NCBI GenBank assembly: GCA_025349905.2 | Contig: MU624867.1 | Location: 1 to 19,637 of the forward strand | Source of the DNA: Blastocladiella britannica | Taxonomy: Eukaryota; Blastocladiomycota; Blastocladiomycetes; Blastocladiales; Blastocladiaceae | DNA: 19,637 bases | Reading direction: 5' to 3' | Shown here: one piece after another, positions 1 to 9,613 of the stretch | Numbering within the stretch: the stretch's first letter is position 1 | Layout: the number at the start of each line of letters is the position of its first letter | Made by a program: the position numbers and the translations under genes | Notes under the pieces: model-generated | Seen by the model: only the letters and a program-made list of their open reading frames with translations | What the model was told of the DNA's origin: nothing | Database searches by the model: none

Positions 1-71
1 TGCTTTTGCTTTGCCCCGAAACAGGCTCAGTGTTCGCTCTTTGAAGAATTTGAGTTGAAAGAGAAAGAGAA

Positions 72-1759
72 ATGATTCTACCACCATACTTGGCCGCGGC
101 ACCCCTCGCTCACCGCCTGACGACAGCAGCCGACAAAAACACGATTATCTCGCTACTCCCAACTGCATGGTCCCCTCGTGACAAGTGCGCCATGCTGGAC
201 CTGGCACCCACCCATGATAGTTTACGCTTGGTCTACGTAGGCCCCGGCCGATCCGACTCGGACGCGGCTGCTGCTCGGTCCGACAAGCCGATCCCAGCTG
301 ATGCTGCTGGTCTGTACTATTTCGAAGTGCGCATTGTCGATAAGGGCCGCGACGGGTACATTGGGATCGGGTTCTCGGCCGAGTCGGTGCACTTGAATCG
401 GTTACCTGGTTTGTATATGTTGTATTGTTATTGTTATGGTTATGGTTATGTCTAATGATTATGCTGTAGGATGGGAACCGTTCTCTTGGGGATACCATGG
501 CGACGACGGGAACGTGTTCAGCTGCTCGGGCGCTGGCAAGGTATCTTGCATATATCCATTATAAGGTAATACCCATATACTAAAAAAAAATGGTATAATA
601 GCCCTACGGACCAACCTTCACCACCAACGACGTGATCGGCTGCGGAATCGACTTCGCCCACCGCACCGCCTTCTTCACCAAGAATGGGTTGAACTTGGGG
701 ACTGCCTTCACCCACCTTCCTTTGGGCGGTACCAAACCCATCTACCCGTCCGTCGGCATGCGCACCCAGGGCGAGATCGTGGAAGCCAATTTCGGCGGAT
801 CCCCCTTTGTCTTTGACGCGACCGGATGGGCGGCCGGCGTCAGGCGTGACGCGTGGAACCGGTGCGTGGTCGCGCGTCCTGCTCCGGCGAGTTCGGAAGC
901 GGTCGCCGACGCCGTGCTCGAGTACTTGGTGCATGCGGGTTTGGCCAAAGCCGCCGACGCATTTGTAAGGCAGCGGCGGCGCGGACAACGATCCCAGGAG
1001 GATGCGCCCATGGACGTGGATCAGTCGACAGGTGAAAAGGAGGTCGATCCCACTGTCGACGCCATGGTCAAGGAAATGGGACACCGTGGGGGTACTTATC
1101 CAATTTACTTATCCATCGAAGAACGACACTAATTACAAATTACAAAAAAAAAAAATGTAAAAAAAGAGATCCGACACCTCATCCTCGCCGGCACCATCGA
1201 CAAGGCCCAATCAGCCATCGCCACCCACTACCCGGGCTTACTGGACCGCGACGTCGTCACCCGGTTTGCGCTCGACTGCCAGCACTTTGTGGAACTGGTG
1301 CGCGCCGGACTCCTCGACGTAACACCGTCCTCCAAAAGTGGATCGACGAACCCGCCACGACTCCTGGCCGCCTTAGACTACGGCCGCACGCACCTAGCTG
1401 CCGCATACCTCCGACCAACAGTACCACCAGTGGACCAAAAACAACAAGTCCTGGACGCGGGCCGCGTCGCCGCACACTTGCGATCGGTGTTTGCACTGGC
1501 AGCGTACCCGGACCCACGAACGGTGCCCGCGGTCGCGCCGTTGCTGGACCTGGACCGGCGCACCGAACTGGCCGACGCGGTGAATGCCGCCGCACGAGTG
1601 TACGCGGGGGCACCCGCCCGGGCGGCGATCGAGGTTGCGGTCGCACAGGCGCGGGCGTGCTCGGACGCGGTGGCGGAAATGGCTTCTTTAGGAACGGGGT
1701 CCACGGGGGACGTGGCTCTGGTGGCGTGGGATGAGACGGTGTTTCGCGACTTGGTTTGA
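72..1759 (+). CDS. RanBP9/RanBP10 (Gid1/Vid30)-like CTLH-complex scaffold protein
   Basis: Four exons are proposed: 72-408, 470-540, 602-1091 and 1167-1759, giving about 496 aa. The SPRY domain covers roughly residues 30-212 and includes 'GWEPFSWGYHGDDG', which is restored only by joining exons 1 and 2, and 'PYGPTFTTNDVIGCG' at the start of exon 3. A LisH motif follows (about 233-259, 'VLEYLVHAGLAKAADAF'), then CTLH from about 300 ('IRHLILAGTIDKAQSAI') and a CRA region to the C-terminus ending in TGA. This order is that of RanBPM/Gid1. From family knowledge, such proteins scaffold the cytosolic/nuclear CTLH (GID) E3 ubiquitin ligase, which in yeast degrades gluconeogenic enzymes. Intron 3 is uncertain: donors at 1086 and 1092 both keep frame with the AAG acceptor at 1166. 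The start is the first ATG, after a purine-rich leader. The neighbour on the right is convergent. Confidence 0.9.
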
Positions 1760-2418
1760 ATTTTTTTTGGGTGGGCCGACGGATGGCGACGGTGCGCATG
1801 ACTGGCACGTGAATATTGGCATTTTCTTGAAGAATTTTTTCGGCGGTATTTAGTCTGCACTTCCGTTGTACTCCAATCTCTCTTCCTTGATTCAAATCAG
1901 GCCAATTAAGCTCTTATGCTAATTTAACAGGAAAAGAAAAAGACCCTGATGAAATATTCACCATCTCAACTTCGCAGTTTCCACCGTAGGAGCCCTTCAA
2001 GGTTCGCAAAGTAGTGCGTTCTTGATGCTGTTGTCCTCGGCCGCTAGTCTTGTTTCTCGTGCGTTTCTTTGCAAAAAGGAATGGCACCGAGCCCTTGTAG
2101 TAAGTCTGAACCCAAAAAGGACTGGACCAAGGGCGAGGCAGAGATTCTTGAGACGTCCATTTCCGCCTTGTGTGTGAAATGGGGCGGCTGCGACCGGCTC
2201 CGCTGCTGGCATTAATTTTAACCTTCCTTGGATGTCTGAGTCTTTTTTTTTTTTCTTACAAGTTAATCTGCTATTGTTATGGGAATGCGGGCGAAGACGA
2301 TAATAGACCAACCAAGATCGCTGAAGACATCATACTTCATGTTGACAAACAATCTATGCACTACCAACCGAGCCAGCCTTTCTTTTTTTTTTGTGTTACG
2401 CTACTTTTTATGTGATAG
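1760..2418. other. convergent intergenic spacer
   Basis: This spacer lies between the stop codons of the RanBP9-like gene and the minus-strand membrane protein gene, so it should hold both 3' UTRs. It is AT-richer than the flanking coding DNA and has several A or T homopolymers (for example around 2230-2245 and 2383-2393). Apart from the short Myb-like reading frame at 2081-2215 I see no convincing gene. The other open frames here lack codon structure or recognisable motifs. Confidence 0.5.
2081..2215 (+). pseudogene. small ORF with Myb/SANT-like half motif, possible remnant
   Basis: A 44-codon frame runs from ATG at 2081 to TAA at 2213-2215. Its centre reads 'KKDWTKGEAEILETSI', followed by a second Trp 19 residues after the first and a third 9 residues later. 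A Trp starting a 'WT-x-x-E-x-x-x-L' helix with another Trp about 19 residues on is typical of the first half of Myb/SANT DNA-binding repeats. No complete helix-turn-helix follows, and I found no obvious exon to extend it. It is either a decayed fragment, a badly modelled exon, or chance. I cannot assign a function. Confidence 0.25.
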
Positions 2419-5400
2419 CTACTCTTTTGATGGGGTAAGGGTGATATCCTCGTCCGCACCCAGAATGCGGTACCACACCAACAACCGTTCTTTCCATGCA
2501 CTCGTCGTTCCCACTTTGGTCAATGTAGACGACATCGACGATCTTCTTTGATGGTGGGAACGTATCAAAGCCAGACGCAGCCCGTACCACGGCACCATGA
2601 GCCACGGAGACACCAAGATCGCCACCAGTAACGATACCCGGACTTGGTCCAATCGGTCCGACTCTGGGTGCGTTGCGGGTAAGTTCAGCATGGACGTACA
2701 GCACACCATAACTATTATTTTTTTTTGTATTTGTATGGGAGTGAGTCTCAAACGCGAAAGGAATTTAAAATATGCGATGTACACCCACCCATGGCACTGG
2801 AGCACAGGAACCGAAAGTTGTTTTCAAGGACCGACCGCAGCGGTTTCGAGTACCAGTGCTGGATCCATAAAACGTGAGCATATAAAATCATTCATGAGAT
2901 AAGGGGTTGGGCATACCTCAAGCAAAAACACCCACAATACCGCCACCACCGCCATCACATTGATCAGCGCCAGTCCCTCGGTCTGTCGCGACACGGTTGC
3001 CGCCACCGCCACGACGACAACGCGTTTGAGCAGGTCGAAGACCGGGTAGGATCGGGTGGACTGGGTCGAGTACCCGCCGTACAACGCCTCCATCGAGTTC
3101 AACGGAGTCTGATCGTCGCCATGAACGATCCCTCCTAATTGCCGCCACAGTGCGACGGGGACCGCCAGAACCAGAACCACGATCGCTACTACGCCGTAAA
3201 CGAACGCCGGCATGTGCCACCGGTCGTAGCATGTTACGTCGGGTGCATTGGCAAGGTACAGGACCCCGTTGGCCAGCGGGTGGCACCGGACGAGACTCAA
3301 TGCGCCGGAGAGGATGGGCATGTACGTTAGCAAGAACAGGACCAGGTATCGGGTGCGAAAGGTTTGGCTGAGGTCGGCGAGTGCGAGCGACGTGAGAATG
3401 CGGCGTATGGGCCACCATTTCGAGTCGTTGAGAGGTTGTCCTGAAGGCGGTCCGGTGGTGGTAGCAGTATTGGGCCGGCTCGAGCCTCGATCGCCGTTGT
3501 TACCGTCGTTGTCAACAATTTCAGGTGATTGCGGACGCAGCAGTGGCAGCTGGGCGCCAGGATGGGCCGCCAGAACTGGAGTAGAAAACTGCGATAGCAA
3601 CGGTGTCGGAGACGTTGGAGATGTCGGAGGCGATCCCATAGTGGCCGATGGTGACGACGGTGACGAAGGCGTCCGAGGTGAAGACAAACCTTGCAAGTGA
3701 AGACGGCTACACATCCATGCCCCGCCTACCGCTACCAAATGGTACATGGCTAGGCCCACCCAGAACGCGAACGGAAAAAGCGCGTTGGCAACTAATCTGC
3801 CCAGGTTCGATAGTGGAGCCACGCACACGTCTGCACAATACATCAGGAGTCAGTCACTACTTTTATGCAACTGCAACCATAGAACACATACTCGAAGGCA
3901 CAATGGCGTCCAACCACGCCGCCAAGTCCAAAGCGGCCACGTTGAGCACCCGCACCTGCGCCGCATCGTCCGATCGCACCACGTACGCCGCAAACTGGTA
4001 GAACAGGAGCATGTCGGTCCCAAACATTGACGTCCGCGACTGCCGTAAAGCCAGCAATGCGCCTACTGCCACCAGCACGCACAACGCCGACACCGACAGC
4101 CAGCTCGTTGCCATTGAAGAGCAGTCCACGCATTGCCCCTTCCATTGGAAATACCCGGGCATGGCGCACGTGTTGCACATGTTCCCCGTGCGGTCAGCCG
4201 CACACGCACTACTTGGACTGCAGTTCCCCAAAGGACAACACGCGTCCGAACCACCGGGACACGCGTACATGCTTGGATCCTCGGAATTGGACCACGGGTC
4301 CATCCAATACCCTGGCATCATGAGCAACGGCCCCCCACCGGGACACGTGGCGCCGTACGGACACGCCGAGCACGGCGCCCCTGCCACCAGCGAGAATGTT
4401 CCCGCTGGGCACGCGTCACACCGCCAGTACGTCTTGGAGTGCACTGGGTGTTGGCCCACGGGACACGTTGGCTTGGTGTGATAAATGCTGGGAAGTAAGG
4501 GTTCCCATTTCTGCACGTTGGACTTGATCCATTGGCACACGGCGTCACGGGTGGTACGGTTGTTCCAGTATATGTCACCGAGGATCTCGTTCATGTCTTG
4601 CTCGCCAAAGGTTGTGGAGGTTAGGAACTGGTACGCCGGGTACGACTGGCTGGCTAAGGTCGTGGAGACGTAGCGTTTTACGAATGTGCTTGCTATATTT
4701 TGTCTGTCAGTGGGAGTTGCTTGCCAAAAAAAAAATGGATCAAGGATTTGGATATACCATAACCGCAGGTCGAGCTGACTGACCCTGACGCTTCGTACAG
4801 CGCTTGGCAATCGGACGTCCAGGCTGGAAGCGACATTTCCGTCAAGTTGACGCCCGAGAACGAAGAAAAGATGGCGCTGGGACTGTACACGGACTACAAT
4901 ACAGATAGTCAGGATCCTTTTTTTTTCGGCGCTCATGGAAGAAAGGATATATGTACTCCAAGCCACGGCCGCTTCACTGCCCCCGCCGCCGCCAAACTCT
5001 TGGCGAGCCCGTCTTCAATGGGTGGAACGTAGTTGACGGTTTGAAGCTGGAGGCCGAGGCCAAGAATGATGGTCGCATCGGATCCCCTATTGTGAAGATA
5101 TCAGTATACATCAAATACGACAAAACAAAAGGTATACCAGTATTGCGGATCAGGTACTTGGATATCCCCGACCGTCCCCAGCCCCGTGGTCATTGCCAGC
5201 ATCTGGTGCAAGCACGCGGCCACATCGAACCCTACCGCCGTGCTCGTACATTCGGGCGTGGCGAGCCGCAACTGCACCAGCTCGTCGGCGGTCAGATCGG
5301 CGGGGATATTGTTCATGTCAGGTGCCCAGGTGGAGTTAAACAGCCGAGCCAGGGCCGCGGACTTGAGCGGCACGTACGACGAGTAGTCCGAGTTGTACTG

Positions 5401-6031
5401 CGTCACGTACGTCGGCAAGTACCATCCGGTACGGCCCAGGTATCCTATGCAATTTATTTATTTATTCATGGAGAATGAATGTGCGCTCGTTCCTGGGACC
5501 GCGATAAAGTAGCGACATACCAACCAACGCCTCATTGACCGTGGCCAGCGGCGTGTGCGTCTGCAACCCGTACTCTTCCCAGTTCTCCATGTCCGCCGTG
5601 ACCAGTCCCGCGTCGATCGCCGTCCATATATCGTCGTTGTAGTGATCGACACCCGTCTTTGCCAATGATTCGGCCACGATCGCCGTGTAGTCCACGAGCG
5701 AGGGTACGATCCCAATCTTTTCGGTCAATATGATCCGCAAGTACTCGTTCAAAACCGTGTTGGAGCCCCATGGCTGCGTGAGCAGCGTCAAGTTGAAGGA
5801 CGTGTCGAGCAGATCGGGCGGTACCGCATTTTCAAAGCAAGTGCCGGCGGTGGTGCTCCGGCGATGCAATTGCGAGTGCGCGTGTGGAGGGAGCGGATCC
5901 GGTCTCCACTGTGCGTGTTTTTTTCGTGCACGACGGGCCACATTGGGAACCATTGTTGAGAAGGTGGACAGGGGCAGCAGTGCGGTGACCAGGACCAGTA
6001 GGATCACAAGCCGCCTCCTAATTCGATCCAT
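2419..6031 (-). CDS. OpuAC-like ligand-binding / Cys-rich / multi-pass membrane receptor-like protein
   Basis: Eight exons on the minus strand are proposed: 6031-5521, 5444-5138, 5086-4957, 4893-4758, 4692-3892, 3830-2917, 2858-2789 and 2711-2419. They sum to 3162 nt (1053 aa) and every junction keeps frame. Residues 1-25 form a signal peptide or anchor ('RRLVILLVLVTALLPL'). Residues about 80-430 resemble OpuAC/ProX glycine-betaine-binding domains: 'EYLRIILTEKIG', 'DDIWTA', 'NWEEYG', 'GRTGWYLPTY', 'KRPWLG', 'STCGYA' and a C-terminal Trp-rich helix. Residues about 438-552 are a cysteine-rich stalk ('CPAGTFSLVAGAPCSACPYG', 'RTGNMCNTC'). About eight hydrophobic segments follow, with a Ser/Pro/Thr-rich loop after the second or third. 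Topology suggests an extracellular sensor domain on a membrane module. A betaine or osmolyte ligand is inference only. The last exon's frame was chosen because it gives a clear membrane helix ('LLVAILVSPWLMVPWYGL'). Confidence 0.8.
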
Positions 6032-6157
6032 TTTTTTATGATTATATGGGAGCGTGGTAATTGGATTTTGGTTGGTTGTGGAAATTGAAGTGTGGGGGAT
6101 GTGCCCAATTTACATTCTGGGAAATCAATAAAATACAAAAAAAAAACTCTGTCCTTT
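6032..6157. promoter_or_regulatory. 126-bp spacer: promoter of membrane protein gene, 3' end of GPATCH1-like gene
   Basis: The two minus-strand genes follow each other with only 126 bp between the GPATCH1-like stop codon and the ATG of the membrane protein. The spacer must hold the 3' end processing signals of the first and the core promoter of the second. It is AT-rich with poly-A/T runs (for example 6137-6146 on the plus strand). I see no unambiguous TATA box or polyadenylation hexamer on the minus strand. Confidence 0.4.
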
Positions 6158-8869
6158 TTACTCATCCATGTCAAACGACAGCATCGCCGTGTTCGTGGAT
6201 CCCTTTTTCTTTTTCGTTGTCGCCCCTGCTGCCGCGCCTTTCTTGGCCCGCTTGTTGATTGTCGGCTGATCCGTCATCGACAGGTCCGATGCCATCGGCC
6301 TACCATCGCCGGCCGCTGTCGAAGCATCGTCTGATCCAGCAGTGGATTCAGTGGTAGTGACCATGTCAGCAGCAGTCCGCTTCCGCCGCGTAAACAGCAC
6401 TAGAGGTGGCACCACCCCACCGGCCGCTCCCGCTGCTGCGGTCGCCAGATCGCGCTCGTCCGTGTGCACGTACTCCGTCACCGCTGGTTGCGCCGGTGGG
6501 AGCGGTGGCAACGCGCGACCCGTCGTCGTTGAGGTGGTGTCCACCCACGCGTCCATGGCCGCATGCTTGGCCAACGCCGCCGCCACCTGGTCCGCGGCCA
6601 GGTCGGTCAAATCGGTTGCGGTCAGGTCGACGGCCGGCAACTGGTCCATCTCATCACCGTCGAGAGCTGGTGGTGCCGTCGATAGCAAAAGCGCGGCGAC
6701 GGGGTCACCAAAGATCCGGTCAAACACTTCCTGCGGCGGCCGGTCGATCGCAAACGTGAGCTGGAGAAGCTGCCCCGATTCACCCCCATCCGTGCCGCCA
6801 GAGGTTGATTCTGGACGAGGATTGAAATGGTGCCCACCCGCACCGCCAGCGCCTTCAATGATCTCGCGCATCGTCGCGTCGCTCAACAGCCGGTCCACGC
6901 CGGATCCTCCAAGCGGATCATTCATGTCGTTTTCATCCACGGGCCCGCGCCGCCCGCCGTGCGGCATCGGAACCCCGAACCGCTTGCACAGCAGCTTCTC
7001 AGGGTACCAGTCGGTCGAGTCCCGCGGGGCCGCGAGCGGCGGGATCGAGAGTGGTGCGGGGCCAGTTGGAATCGGTGCAGCGACGGTGTCGGCTGGAGAA
7101 GGGTCAGCGGACGAAGACGGAGCAGCATCAGCAGCGCGTGTGAATCGCGCCTCGAGCATCGCGGCCATGGGCCGGAACAGCGCCGCGGTAGATGCGAACT
7201 CGGACTGCTCGGCAAGCAGTAGCATCTATATATTTTCAATCGTAGATCGTTGAGTACATTTGCGTATCCATCACCGCCATGGGAATGGAACGCATACTGG
7301 AACACTGGCACTGTGCCCAGCACACGAGGCCAAGTACGCCGCGTACCGGTCGGCCTTGGATCCTGTAAACGGGCGGCGGAGCGAGTCCAGCGCCGCTTGG
7401 GCTACGTCGGCAGGGATTGCCTTTTGAAGCTGGTACCCGGGCGGCGCTGGCGGCGGTGGTGGAGGCGGTGGCGCCGCCTTGCCGAGAGATGCGCCTTTAG
7501 ACGATGATGGCGGTGGCGGTGGAGGCGGTGGAAGGACCAGCCGGCCGCCGATCAGTTGAGGTGGTGGCGGCGGAGGAGGCAGCATCCCCGGTGGCATCCG
7601 TAGCATTGATCCCAGCCCAGGAGGTGGCGGCGGCATCGAGCCCATTCCCGGCGGTGGTGGCGGCGGCGGCAGGAAGGGGAATAATGACGGCGGCACTGAC
7701 CCGGGCCGCGGCACTTTAGCAGCGTCCATTTTGGATCCCACGATACCATGACCAGAACCATGACCAGTAGCAGCAAGTGGTTTCGACGATGAAGGCTCCC
7801 AGTTGGGCGGAACCGGCACCGCCGGCCACGTGCGCTCGAGCTGCACGCCACGCATGCCCACGACGAATCCGCGCGGAACACGCACGCCGTCGCTCGCCTG
7901 AGCAAGTGACGGACCCGGTGGCGGTACCGCTGCCTGCCGTTGACGGTGTTGACGGCGGACTTTGCCACGCGTCAGTTCCGGAAGCAGCTCGATCTCCTCA
8001 CCGTTGTCGCCGTATACGTCCAGGTCCGCACAGTGGTCGTCGTCGTCCTGGTCGTTGAGAATGCCGGTCCCAAATCCGCCGCGAATCGATAGTGCCGTCG
8101 ACTGCCCGCGGAGCTTGGCTGCCACTGGATCATCGTGGTCGGGCCGGGTCCGCCCTGATCCTGTTGCGGCAGTTACCACGCGCGGTCGCGATGCGGACGG
8201 ATCGACGGCTCCCAGACCCAGACGCGCGGTGGTGGGAACTGGAGGGACCGTCACGGCACTGCTGGTGGAAGTCACTGGCAGCCCGAGCTTGCGCAGGAGC
8301 CGGTACCCAAGGGAAGATGATGACGTGGAAGCAGTGATAGTGGTTGAGGCAGCAGTACCGGGGACAGCAGCTGAGCCGGCCGGCCGTACCGCACGTAGCT
8401 GCTTGCCGTCGGCGGCGTCTTCCTGCGAAAAGTCCAGCCATTAGAACGCACCTTATGAAGAACCATTGAGATCGTACCAGATCCTCGTCGTCCATGAGCT
8501 CGAGGGCCCGTTGCATGGTCGTATTCTTTTGGTCATTACCAGCAGCTGCCGCCCGTGTGGTGCGTGACGACTCAAAGGTGGCCGGCTGCCATCCTATTTC
8601 CCCAGGTTATGAGTATAGAGAAGATATATCATTGAATAAAAAGTATTACCCTCCTTGGACCCGACCGTGTTGTAGTACCCGGCCGAGTACCCGCCCTTGA
8701 AAGCGCCGTGTAAACGTCGGCGGCCTTGCTCGTCGGTGACTTCTTGGCGCCAGGCCGGGACTTTGGTCATTTGGCTGGTACCACCATGGCGCAGCGCGAT
8801 CTGCGACTGCTCGGGGTTGGCGGCCAGCGGCGTGCCGACCATTCTCTTCATTGATCGTCTCGGCGGCAT
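6158..8869 (-). CDS. GPATCH1-like G-patch domain protein (spliceosome-associated)
   Basis: Four exons: 8869-8650, 8593-8478, 8422-7298 and 7225-6158, in total 2529 nt (842 aa), all in frame. The N-terminus matches the GPATCH1 (DUF1604) signature '[20 protein letters not shown]' followed across intron 1 by '[14 protein letters not shown]'. Residues about 150-183 form a G-patch-like stretch ('[11 protein letters not shown]' ... 'LGLG'). Downstream come GPATCH1-type blocks '[16 protein letters not shown]' (about 460-475), 'EFASTAALF', '[14 protein letters not shown]' (about 560-576) and '[12 protein letters not shown]' (about 670-682). The C-terminus has a basic, NLS-like 'KRAKKG...KKKKG'. Human GPATCH1 is about 930 aa. 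The family associates with catalytic spliceosomes and activates RNA helicases through the G-patch. Unusual here are a long polyproline tract (about 345-445) and an interrupted G-patch. The start is the first in-frame ATG before the conserved block. Confidence 0.88.
7430..7725 (-). repeat. polyproline-coding low-complexity tract inside the GPATCH1-like gene
   Basis: On the minus strand this stretch encodes several runs of 5-10 prolines separated by Gly-Met/Leu-Gly-Ser-Met spacers, an arrangement like formin FH1 or WASP polyproline regions. On the plus strand it appears as GGC/GGT/GGA repeats. The open frame is uninterrupted, so it is coding low-complexity sequence and not a separate gene. It probably binds proline-recognising domains (SH3, WW, GYF or profilin), which is inference. 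Confidence 0.7.
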
Positions 8870-9444
8870 TACGCGTTTGGATGGTTGGCAACGGTCAGCT
8901 GATTTTTCAGTTTTTTGAGGGGGATTTTTTTTCCTTCACTTTCTGCGCATCTTGCCCGCTCTCCTCTCTCTTTTGCTCTGCACCTTCAAAGCAATTGGAC
9001 TGCTAGTTTATACGAAAAAAAAATGAACCAATGACGATTTCTTGTTATATCCATTCTTTGACTGCCGCTTCTAGTTGCACTGCTCATGCCTCGCCCGTTG
9101 CGCCTCTGTTTTCACTCTTGGCTCTTTGGCTTTCCGGGACGCTTGGATCTGATTTGGTTGGACTTGGGGAGTTCTTTTCCAAATTCAACTACGGATTCCA
9201 AGCGGCCCTTTACTCCATTTCTAATTCATTTGGGGGGCTGGGCCGGGTAGTACTCCACTGTTTTAACAACGGTGAGGGTAAAAGTGCTTTGGCTGCCTGT
9301 TTTTTGCTTGGACGGTGGGAATGCTGCTTTCTTGTTCTCGTAAACTGGTTTTTTTTTTGATTTGTCGCTTGGTTCTCAAGCGTACTTTTCTTTAAACTGT
9401 TTACATTTGGAACTTGAATGCCGGCCTGCGACACGGCTCGGAAA
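8870..9444. other. intergenic spacer, promoter side of GPATCH1-like gene and 3' side of kinesin
   Basis: This spacer lies between the 5' end of the GPATCH1-like gene and the 3' end of the kinesin, both on minus. It has poly-T tracts (8924-8931, 9351-9358) and a CT-rich stretch about 8935-8985. A 109-codon open frame on plus at 9031-9360 has no recognisable motif and a composition close to the surrounding noncoding DNA, so I do not call it a gene. I see no tRNA-like structure. Confidence 0.5.
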
Positions 9445-9613
9445 CTACTTTTGGTGACTGAGATTCATTTTTTTCAAAGTTTTTACGCTATTCGTTATGT
9501 GGATCGTGTATGATGTGTCAGTGGAGGCGGTGCGGGAACTGAGTTCAGGCGAGAGGGAACGTCGGGCCAGAGTCAGCGCAAGGAAATATTGAGCGAGAGT
9601 TGCGCATGCATAC

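Noticed and set aside
1257..1895. 212-codon minus-strand frame
   Set aside because: Antisense to the CRA-coding exon of the RanBP9-like gene; Arg/Pro-rich shadow.
2408..2704. Alternative minus-strand frame of 98 codons ending at 2408 as the last exon of the membrane protein
   Set aside because: It can be joined by using a donor five bases away, but it gives no membrane helix. The frame ending at 2419 gives a strong one and joins with a GTGGGT donor.
6342..7253. 303-codon plus-strand open frame
   Set aside because: Antisense shadow of GPATCH1-like exon 4. The minus frame has the conserved GPATCH1 blocks; the plus frame has only Ser/Ala/Arg-rich text caused by GC-rich codons.
9031..9360. 109-codon plus-strand open frame in the spacer
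   Set aside because: No recognisable motif, ends in a homopolymer-coded Phe run, and has no splice or promoter context. Probably chance.
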